Below are positions 27,480-34,755 of a DNA stretch of 64,000 nt, one piece after another. Origin of the DNA: Paenibacillus sp. FSL R5-0517 (GTDB lineage: Bacteria > Bacillota > Bacilli > Paenibacillales > Paenibacillaceae); the NCBI RefSeq assembly GCF_037974355.1, contig NZ_CP150235.1:6324001-6388000 (forward strand), read 5' to 3'. The notes under the pieces are model-generated. The model searched no databases, was not told the origin of the DNA, and saw only the letters and a program-made list of their open reading frames with translations. Position 1 is the first letter of the stretch. Each line of letters starts with the position of its first letter. Position numbers and translations under genes: made by a program.

Positions 27480-30400
27480 TTACTTCAGCCTTCTGCGAAT
27501 GTCGTTCAGCTTGGACGACATCGTTCTGTAGAACTGATAGATGTCTTCACCGTTAGCCAGTTCTACCCGCTCGTATTCGAGACGATCACGCGATTCCATG
27601 AACAGTGCAGCCAGATCATCCAGCTTTGTCAGCAGTGGGGTGATATCCTCAGAAGCTGTAAGATCGTTATCGCGGCGGGACGCTTTGCGCAGCAATGTAC
27701 TGCGATCCTTCTCCGCCAGACCGCGGAAGTTGCCAAACACTTCATACTCGGCAAAGTTACGGCTCTTCATCAGGTTCGCGAACGGCTCCCATGCGTCTTC
27801 TTCCGGGTCACGGTCGTAGACGTAGAGTGCACCTTTTTTGACGATGGTGTCAGTATATAACGCTTCGATGAAGCGGTCATACCATTGCTCCTCGTCCTGG
27901 TACTGGGCAAGAATGCCTTCGAGTTCGGCGACTTTGGCCGAGATGGCATTCATCTTCGCCAGTTCCTCACGTACGCGCGCGATCAGCTGCGGGGAGCGTA
28001 CCAGGTTTTCTTTGGCCATATCTTCATTAATACTTCCGAAAATATCCTTAACGCCTACACGCGGCAACCCTTCGGATTGCAGACGTTTCAGCTCAATTAC
28101 GGCCCGCTTCACTTCGCCGAGGTTCGGCGTGGTGGACGTCAGACGCATGTCGTAGGCTCCCAGTTTGGCAGACAAGTCAAACGCTTCTGTCGTCACAATC
28201 GCATACCGGTTGCTTGTATTCTCATCAATGGATTTGGCTGTCACAATGTTGTATCCGAGCGCCTGCTCGAATTCACTGCGCACACGGGCGTTATACTGCT
28301 TCACGCGGGCGTTCTCGTACACATCTCCCCATGATTTCTCCGGAATCGGAGACGGCAGATAGGTCCAGTTGTTTTTCTCCGTTTGCACCAAGTGACGACC
28401 AATGCCTTCTTTGTCCAAAATGGTACGTTCATAACTTTCCTCATATACCTTGAGCGGTGTATACACAAAGAGTGGTACGCCGTTGCGGGTATTCAGCCAG
28501 AAGATCCGGTTGCGCACTTCACTTTCCTTGACGGTAAAATGAGATTTGCCTACAGCATTGTTCTGATAATTGCGAATCCCTTTCAGAATGCCCGGCGCCT
28601 GTGCCGGTACGGATACAAATCCCCATGAAGGGAAATGCAGACTGCCTGTACTGTTGCTCAGATTGAACACCGGAACGGCCTCATCATCCAGCTTACCAGC
28701 AATGAAACGTTCCACGAATTTCTCAACCGACTCATCCTGACCGTATTTGATCACGAGGAAATCTTCCATGGAACGGGTAATCAGATCACCGAATTTCTCA
28801 CTCAGGAAGTCGGAGATGGAGCTGACGATATCAATCTCGTTCTCTTTCACCCACTGGCTGGAGTTTTCCAGCAATTCACGAGAGAAGTCGCGGATCAGAT
28901 CATCTGTATCACGCTTATCCAACAGCCCGTCCACCACACTGACGATATCCGGTACACTTACGACGTTCCAGTAGTATGTCTTGTTGCCTTTGTGATCGGA
29001 TTGTTCCTCGCCGCGTGTCAGCAGGTCGCCATTCTTCGCGAATATCGAGCTAAGGGCGTTCAACGTCTCGGTAAATACGTTATAAATGCGGCTGTTTTCC
29101 TGATTCAGCAACTCATACAGATCTTCATAGAACTCGATCATCTGATCGTTGCGTTCCACGTCGGCGTGAAGCCAGTACTCATGAATTTTTGCTTCAATAT
29201 AAGCATTCTTTTTCTTCTCTTTGGAGACAAAAGCGCTCTTCGCATCGCCCAGCTTCTCTTCGGACTGCTCCTGAGCTGCTTCAATATCACGCGGAATGCG
29301 GAAGGCATTCTCACGCAGGGTTTCGATGTACGACTGAATCATTTTCAGTACACAGAACCCTTTTTCCGTATAAATGAGACGAGATACATAGAACGGACCT
29401 TGTTCGGGATGCAAAAACATTCGACGGATCTGTTCGGTAAACTGACCAGCAATCTCACCCGGCAGTTGTTTCTTCGCCTTGATATATTCTTCACGGGCAC
29501 GTGCCAGGAAGTTCTGTTCCAGTTCGGTGTCCATATTCACAACCTGGGATTTCACCACGTTGCCATAGGATAGGCGTTCGCTGTTCTGATAACCAGGCAG
29601 CGGCTCTGGCACACGCGCTTCGAAGGACTTGACCACACTTTCGAGATCAATGCCCAGCTTGCGGGCAAACTTCTCGGTATCCTCCTGGTTCGGCGCTTTG
29701 GAGAACATGGTATTCATTTTGTCGAACATGCGATACGCCAGATACGTGGTCATCTCTTCAATCGGCAGTACAGCCGAAGAGGCACCAATGATGTTGTAAT
29801 CATAGTTGGCCGGGTACACCTTGTTCATCTGTGCAATGTTGGTTCGAATATTGCTGATATAGTCATGGATGGCGAACTCCTCACCCGACTGCTTCTCCTC
29901 ACTTGCCATGAAGTTGGTAATGTTCTCGGCCGTGACGTTCATGCAGTAATCGTAGGCGTTCTCCAGCAGTTTGCCTTCGGTATTCGTTGCAGAGATCAAA
30001 TGACACAGGTTAAATGGAGGCAGTGGTGAGTTGACGGTTAAAATATTGCCGTACTTCTGTGTAAACCGCTCACCGCGGCTGTCCACGTTCATCCAATAAT
30101 CCAGCTCTTTGAGTGCCGCATATCCGTTCTTGCGAATGTATTCGCGTGTGTGTTCGCTCAAGCTTTTGTTGGACAGGTTCACGTCTGGCGTGAACAGGTA
30201 GCCCAGCGTATTCACGCGGTCAATCCCCGCAGAGCCGTGATCCCGTTCGATAATGCCGCGCACGATATAGGAAATATCGAGGAAACAGCCGCTGCCTGTA
30301 CCGCCGGACAGACCTGTCAGCAGGAACACCATCAGTTTTTTGTTGGTGCCTACGGATAAAGTTTTTATCTTTTTGTCGATGGCCTGAACAACCTGATTAA

Positions 30401-30869
30401 TCTTGGTGAACAAGAGTAGACGTCCAGCCTGACGCACACCTGCAGCGCCATTCATGCCGTCCGTGATGCTCAGTTCGGGAGACAGCCAGTCCGTAATATA
30501 CGGTTCCAGCACGCTGCGGTTCTGTAGCAGTCCGCCAATCTCGGCATTGGATAGCAAGACGAATTCATTGATCGGATCAAGTCCGATTCCTTTATACTTT
30601 TTGGCGCGATCCTGTTCGTTTGTCTCAAAAGCCAAAAATTCCACATTGTCCGGCTTGTCCATTTTTTTCTTGGATACCGGGTCCTGCGGCAGCTTGAAAC
30701 GACGGTTGATCTGATATTTCAGTCGCAGCAGTGCATCAATTCCCGTTCCTCCCAGACCAATAATCAGAATGGGGTTATCAATGGTATCAACTCTGATCTT
30801 CTCACTGACAATGCCTCCGCCAAGTGATACATCCAGTTGCTGAATATGTTCTCTAACAATCGGTTTCAT
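27480..30869 (-). CDS. Tubulin/FtsZ-like GTPase, large form (Tubulin_2 type)
   Basis: The 1129-residue protein has the two nucleotide-binding marks of the tubulin/FtsZ fold. A glycine loop IIGLGGTGIDALLRLKYQ lies at 36-53, and the tubulin signature GGTGSG at 189-194 is preceded by LTGLS. Bacterial FtsZ is about 380 residues, so some 750 residues extend beyond the GTPase; they are charged, largely helical, and lack membrane segments. Similar long FtsZ-like proteins have been proposed to act in membrane remodelling and to lie near VWA genes (recalled family knowledge). The ATG at 30869 is fixed by AAAGGAGG seven bases before it; a frame extension of 80 codons upstream runs through a repeat element and is rejected. 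It is probably a self-assembling scaffold. Confidence 0.88.
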   Translation of the reverse strand: MKPIVREHIQQLDVSLGGGIVSEKIRVDTIDNPILIIGLGGTGIDALLRLKYQINRRFKLPQDPVSKKKMDKPDNVEFLAFETNEQDRAKKYKGIGLDPINEFVLLSNAEIGGLLQNRSVLEPYITDWLSPELSITDGMNGAAGVRQAGRLLLFTKINQVVQAIDKKIKTLSVGTNKKLMVFLLTGLSGGTGSGCFLDISYIVRGIIERDHGSAGIDRVNTLGYLFTPDVNLSNKSLSEHTREYIRKNGYAALKELDYWMNVDSRGERFTQKYGNILTVNSPLPPFNLCHLISATNTEGKLLENAYDYCMNVTAENITNFMASEEKQSGEEFAIHDYISNIRTNIAQMNKVYPANYDYNIIGASSAVLPIEEMTTYLAYRMFDKMNTMFSKAPNQEDTEKFARKLGIDLESVVKSFEARVPEPLPGYQNSERLSYGNVVKSQVVNMDTELEQNFLARAREEYIKAKKQLPGEIAGQFTEQIRRMFLHPEQGPFYVSRLIYTEKGFCVLKMIQSYIETLRENAFRIPRDIEAAQEQSEEKLGDAKSAFVSKEKKKNAYIEAKIHEYWLHADVERNDQMIEFYEDLYELLNQENSRIYNVFTETLNALSSIFAKNGDLLTRGEEQSDHKGNKTYYWNVVSVPDIVSVVDGLLDKRDTDDLIRDFSRELLENSSQWVKENEIDIVSSISDFLSEKFGDLITRSMEDFLVIKYGQDESVEKFVERFIAGKLDDEAVPVFNLSNSTGSLHFPSWGFVSVPAQAPGILKGIRNYQNNAVGKSHFTVKESEVRNRIFWLNTRNGVPLFVYTPLKVYEESYERTILDKEGIGRHLVQTEKNNWTYLPSPIPEKSWGDVYENARVKQYNARVRSEFEQALGYNIVTAKSIDENTSNRYAIVTTEAFDLSAKLGAYDMRLTSTTPNLGEVKRAVIELKRLQSEGLPRVGVKDIFGSINEDMAKENLVRSPQLIARVREELAKMNAISAKVAELEGILAQYQDEEQWYDRFIEALYTDTIVKKGALYVYDRDPEEDAWEPFANLMKSRNFAEYEVFGNFRGLAEKDRSTLLRKASRRDNDLTASEDITPLLTKLDDLAALFMESRDRLEYERVELANGEDIYQFYRTMSSKLNDIRRRLK

Positions 30870-30912
30870 TCCATGTCCTCCTTTGATTAACAAAGTTGGA
30901 ACTACAACTTCA

Positions 30913-31062
30913 TTACACATGCCACTCCGATGACAGAATAACCTTCCGATCGCTGTTATCCCCAGATTTTTTCGATTCACTTTTACAAAGTGAAAATCCG
31001 GGGATAAAGGCGAACGCTTCCGCTTCTTCACGTTATTTCTGTCCTCTGCGTTCTCGTGTAAA
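30913..31062 (+). repeat. Dispersed palindromic repeat, copy A
   Basis: This 150-base element occupies the 258-base gap before the tubulin-like gene. Its ends are imperfect inverted repeats of about 30 bases (TTACAC, ten variable bases, then GATGACAGAATAAC at 30929-30942 against GTTATTTCTGTCC at 31032-31044). An internal hairpin lies at 30957-31006 (TATCCCC/GGGGATA, GATTTT/AAAATC, CACTTT/AAAGTG). It is short relative to copy B because about 35 bases of a second hairpin are missing. The ends are flanked by TTA and TAA. Confidence 0.85.
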
Positions 31063-31127
31063 CAGTTGGTCCCAAATTTTATTGGCATTCCTTTTAAACC
31101 AACAATCAATTTAAATCAAATAATCCT

Positions 31128-32921
31128 TCACACCAGATACTCAATTAAAATGGTCTTGTCCGCCTGTTGCAGCGGGATGCTCAGTCGGTCACCGTTCTTC
31201 AGTTCAACGCCTGAGCTTGCATCGACTGCACGACCGGATTTCTCCAACGTACCGCCTGCGGTGTTACGAATGATAATTCGATCGCCATTGCTGGGCGTAA
31301 ATACATATTTTTCGGTTTCCTTCAGCTCAGGGTCCAGTTGCAACAATTGATGCAGATGGAATCGGCCCCGGAAGGATACCAGCTTTTTATATTGTGGATA
31401 TGACTTGTCGCCCGTGTTCTCATCACGAATCTCAACGATCATCTGACCGACAAAGCCCCGGTTTTTGCGTTTCAGCCAACCCATCAGGAACCAGATACCA
31501 ACACCAACCACAATCAGGGCTACAATACCCAGAATGACAGGTAACCAAGGGAACGGCTTGTCCTGTTCACCGCCTGGCGTGGTCGGTTGAGCACCGCTTC
31601 CGGTTGCTCCGCCTGCGTTAATCGTGATTGGCGCACTTTCACGGTAGAAGCTGTCTTCTTCCGCACGGATGACCAATTCATAGTTATGATTGTCCGGTAC
31701 TTCAAATGTTCCAGCAAAACCAGATCCTGTGTTTTCCAGCGGTTGTTCTTCACTCTTGCCTGTATCCACATCTTTCACGACCAACGTGGCCTTCATATCT
31801 GCATACAGATCATTATCCTGAAGTGGCTGACCGCCATTCTCCAGTTTGGCAGCAAGATCAACCTTGTCCCCTTTGGTATAGGACTTGGTCTTAATCGGGT
31901 CCACAACGAGCTGAAGATCATAGTTGAACAGCAGATTGATATCGATGCTGTCTTTCGGAGCCCCTTTTACCCGAAGTTTCCAGTCTCCCTCTTGGGGTTT
32001 CAACAGCTTCACGAGCGAATAACTCTTCGATGTCGAGAGCTTGGCTGCATCCGAGTTCAGGTCCACGGCTTGTCCGGAAGGGTCCATCAATTGCACTTCC
32101 ACCGGCTTCGAGGACATAATCGAGATGTTTGCTTCCAGCACACTGTCATTTGGCACGTTCACGGTAACTTCCTGATAACTGCCGTTTCCTGTCACAGAGG
32201 GCAGCTTCACCACATTGAGTTTGGCATGATCGGCGAAGATCTCACTCAGAATCTGTGGCAGATCATCCGGCGTATCGGTAATGAATGACTTGCCTCCGGT
32301 CTGCTTCGCGAGGTCTGCGAGTGCATCCTTGTTCAACTTGCCATCCGCGTTCAGTCCTATTGTATACACCGGAATACCTTGATCCTGTGCTTCCTTCACG
32401 GATTTCGCCAGATCAGCGTCGGATTGTGCCTGTGTACGGCCTTTGGTTTTGTTAAAGTCATTGTTGCCATCCGCCAGCAGCACGATCATTGGCGAGTGAG
32501 ATGGGTCTGCACCATGATTCAGTATGTTCATGGCTTCGGCGACACCAACTGAGACATCGGTGTATGGCCCCCGGCCGAGCTGATCAATAAAGTCCTTCAG
32601 GCTGCTCTTGTCCGCATCGGACTGAATCGTAAGCATTGCCTTTTCCCGCTCCACCTGATCGGTATAAGCGACAATCCCTACCTTGTCCCCTTGGACGGGC
32701 AGCATATCAATAAACATTTTCATGGCTTCATTACTGATCTTGTCACGGTCACTTGTATTCATTGAATTACTTACATCGGCTACAAGTACCGCATCGATTC
32801 CGCTCGTCTGTGCCTGAGCCGCTGCAGCGTGTGGCAGCAACGCCTGAGGTAGCAGTAGCGTTAGAATGGCCAGCAGAACCATCGTTCCGCTCAGCCAGCG
32901 TATTTTGCGTGTCCGCAGCAT
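31128..32921 (-). CDS. Secreted/anchored von Willebrand factor A protein, first gene of the operon
   Basis: The 597-residue protein begins with a signal peptide ending near HAAAAQAQ. A VWA domain with metal site D49-x-S51-x-S53 (ADVSNSM), a Thr in PYTDVSVG and Asp in LLADGNND follows. Beta-rich extracellular segments come next (about 235-440, some resembling Ig or carboxypeptidase-regulatory-like folds). After a Gly/Thr/Pro linker there is a single membrane helix at about 459-481. The 114-residue cytoplasmic tail is beta-rich and ends with NGDRLSIPL, a pattern reminiscent of FHA domains (weak). So the VWA head is outside and a possible phosphopeptide-reading domain inside, fitting a signal receptor. 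The start ATG at 32921 follows GAAGGAG by eight bases. It is separated from the tubulin-like gene by repeat A. Confidence 0.88.
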   Translation of the reverse strand: MLRTRKIRWLSGTMVLLAILTLLLPQALLPHAAAAQAQTSGIDAVLVADVSNSMNTSDRDKISNEAMKMFIDMLPVQGDKVGIVAYTDQVEREKAMLTIQSDADKSSLKDFIDQLGRGPYTDVSVGVAEAMNILNHGADPSHSPMIVLLADGNNDFNKTKGRTQAQSDADLAKSVKEAQDQGIPVYTIGLNADGKLNKDALADLAKQTGGKSFITDTPDDLPQILSEIFADHAKLNVVKLPSVTGNGSYQEVTVNVPNDSVLEANISIMSSKPVEVQLMDPSGQAVDLNSDAAKLSTSKSYSLVKLLKPQEGDWKLRVKGAPKDSIDINLLFNYDLQLVVDPIKTKSYTKGDKVDLAAKLENGGQPLQDNDLYADMKATLVVKDVDTGKSEEQPLENTGSGFAGTFEVPDNHNYELVIRAEEDSFYRESAPITINAGGATGSGAQPTTPGGEQDKPFPWLPVILGIVALIVVGVGIWFLMGWLKRKNRGFVGQMIVEIRDENTGDKSYPQYKKLVSFRGRFHLHQLLQLDPELKETEKYVFTPSNGDRIIIRNTAGGTLEKSGRAVDASSGVELKNGDRLSIPLQQADKTILIEYLV

Positions 32922-33183
32922 TGGGTGTACTCCTTCACGTTTGAGATTAAAATGGGAATAGTTTATTATAGGCGTCAAGCCTTAAGGAAATCTTAACAGT
33001 CTACTAATAAATTCTGAAAAGCACCCCTATCTTGAGTTACAGTTTTGTAATGACTGACAAAAATCGACGATTTCATGCCTTGAACTGGCACAAAAGTACC
33101 AACTATGGAAATATGATATAGTTATTGCCAGCAAACTGCAATATAACAGCGCTTGTTTACCAAGCCATAGAAGGGAACGGATT

Positions 33184-33327
33184 ATGGTTACATACGGATG
33201 CCTCGCCATATTGTTTCTTTTTGTCATTATAAAGGTAATTGCACTCCAGCTTCATCGGCGGAAACCGGTCTCCCGCGAAGACACGGATCGTACCCTCTAC
33301 ACTATTCTGAATGGTGAGCGTGATTGA
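33184..33327 (+). CDS. Small single-span membrane protein, 47 residues
   Basis: A reading frame of 47 codons starts at an ATG preceded by GAAGGGAACGGATT. Its product has one membrane helix (CLAILFLFVIIKVIAL) and a basic, then acidic, cytoplasmic tail (HRRKPVSREDTDR). The stop codon TGA ends three bases before the start of the zinc-ribbon gene, so the two are very likely translated together. The close coupling to a real gene and clear helix argue that it is coding; no family is recognised. Confidence 0.65.
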   Translation: MVTYGCLAILFLFVIIKVIALQLHRRKPVSREDTDRTLYTILNGERD

Positions 33328-33329
33328 GC

Positions 33330-34262
33330 ATGAGTACTAAACTAGTCGTATCCATAAGACCATTTCATCGAACGACCTATGCCTATGAAAAGTTGCAAGT
33401 CTGCACACGTTGCGGACAGTATACCTGCCTATGGGAAGATGAGTGCACAGCCTGTGGCAGGGGTACCCTGATTTCCGTTCAGGCGAAAGCGACTTCCCGT
33501 GTGAAACGTCGAATTGCACGCGACCTGTTCATTACCCTATTGTTCGGTGCAGCGGCCACCTATTTTGGTGAAACCATAGATCAGACCATGGCGGCAGCCA
33601 GCGTTTCCCTGTTGCTTCTGGCATTGCTGATCTTCATGCAGAATCGTTCGTTCGAAGTAGAGCAGCAGCGCGAGTTGAAGCGCATGTTGCAACAGGATGA
33701 GGAGCTCATCCGTCAGGGCATCAACCGCAACTGGGCTCTGGTCGCCGAAGCCCGCAAGCAGGATGAAGCACTGGCCTATGAGATGCTTCGCGAGATCGGC
33801 TCACTCGTCTTCAATGACCGGATTCGACTGCAACAGGTTGCGCTATTACAATCCTTTGTCCTGCGCAGTGATATGGACTTGCAGCTCAAGCCCTTGCTGC
33901 TACGCAGCTTCGAGCGGCTGCTGGCTGAATATATCGGTGAGATTGCACGGCTTAAGCCGGAATTGATCCGGGAAGACGCGATTCGTTATATCGCAACCTA
34001 TGAAGTGAACATTTTACAGCTCCACAATGGAATTCAGATTCTTACAGCCGTAGCTGCTGCTGCCGTGCGCAAGAGTAAATATATTGAGTTATTCCCTAGT
34101 CTTATTACCCGCTACGCTCGCTTTATGCCCAAAGATCGATTCATGAGACTTTATCACACGATTGAACGCTATCCGAGCAAAGCACGCGGAGGACTGGCGG
34201 AGTCGGTGGGCCGAGTGTATAACGAGAAATATCGGGATCAGTACGCAGATATTCACATGTAG
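33330..34262 (+). CDS. Zinc-ribbon membrane protein divergent from the VWA operon
   Basis: The 310-residue protein begins with a zinc ribbon, CTRC at 25-28 and CTAC at 39-42. A basic stretch and two membrane helices follow (LFITLLFGAAATYFG and ASVSLLLLALLIFM, about 68-104), separated by a short outside loop. The remaining 200 residues are a cytoplasmic all-helical region rich in Leu, Arg and Glu that looks like a repeat-type (HEAT-like) solenoid. The ATG at 33330 is preferred over the in-frame TTG at 33324, which overlaps the upstream stop. It shares a divergent promoter region (32922-33183) with the VWA/tubulin operon. The zinc ribbon echoes the one on the operon's GTPase. Function unknown; membership in the same system is inferred from position. 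Confidence 0.82.
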   Translation: MSTKLVVSIRPFHRTTYAYEKLQVCTRCGQYTCLWEDECTACGRGTLISVQAKATSRVKRRIARDLFITLLFGAAATYFGETIDQTMAAASVSLLLLALLIFMQNRSFEVEQQRELKRMLQQDEELIRQGINRNWALVAEARKQDEALAYEMLREIGSLVFNDRIRLQQVALLQSFVLRSDMDLQLKPLLLRSFERLLAEYIGEIARLKPELIREDAIRYIATYEVNILQLHNGIQILTAVAAAAVRKSKYIELFPSLITRYARFMPKDRFMRLYHTIERYPSKARGGLAESVGRVYNEKYRDQYADIHM

Positions 34263-34404
34263 GGATGACATACTGGAACTGAAAAAACGTAGTTTAGTGC
34301 AAACTCACTCCGTGTATATAGACGATTGCAATTTCATCCATCCCTGCATGCCCATCAACACCACGAATCAAAGGTTATGCTTCTAATGATATAAGAATTC
34401 AGCC

Positions 34405-34444
34405 AAAAACACCCCATCCTTAGGTCTAGGATGAGGTGTTTTGA
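34405..34444. terminator. Terminator after the zinc-ribbon gene, usable in both directions
   Basis: AAACACC-ATCCT pairs with AGGAT-GGTGTTT around TAGGTCT, with A-rich and T-rich flanks on both sides. On the plus strand TTTTGAATTTTA follows. It lies about 140 bases after the zinc-ribbon stop codon. The rest of 34263-34603 shows no gene. Confidence 0.75.
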
Positions 34445-34603
34445 ATTTTATGGAAGTTTGCCGAGTGTTGTCCGCAGTACACGGTCAAAAGAAAAACTAG
34501 ATGGCCAATATCTAAATGGCATCTTCCATGGATCAAGCAGGCGTGCCAACAGGCACTCGCAGATGACAAAAAGAATAAGCGGAAAGAATCATCTGTCCTG
34601 TTG

Positions 34604-34639
34604 AAAAAGGGCCGCGACGTGGTTCCGCCCGCGACCCTT
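34604..34639 (-). terminator. Terminator after the DEAD-box helicase gene, with two more hairpins before it
   Basis: On the minus strand AAGGGTCGCG pairs with CGCGGCCCTT followed by TTTC. Two further perfect hairpins stand between it and the helicase stop codon: ten-base arms at 34646-34655/34667-34676, and eight-base arms (GCCATGCC/GGCATGGC) at 34685-34692/34702-34709. Three stems in a row may protect the messenger end. Confidence 0.75.
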
Positions 34640-34755
34640 GATCTTGAGGGTTCGGCACGCCTGTACCCGAACCCTCTCATATATGCCATGCCAAACGCTG
34701 TGGCATGGCATAGTGCCTGCGCAACTGCGGCTATATCGCCGCTTGCGCCAAGGCT

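Noticed and set aside
28635..29573. 312-codon plus-strand frame inside the tubulin-like gene
   Set aside because: No ribosome site or recognisable domain, and it lies fully inside a supported gene on the other strand.
30870..31109. 80-codon N-terminal extension of the tubulin-like protein
   Set aside because: It reads through the palindromic repeat, and AAAGGAGG fixes the start at 30869.
33000..33183. Clear divergent promoters between the VWA gene and the zinc-ribbon pair
   Set aside because: A TATAAT lies on the minus strand near 32960, but no -35 at a usable spacing could be found, and the plus strand shows no pair; left unassigned.
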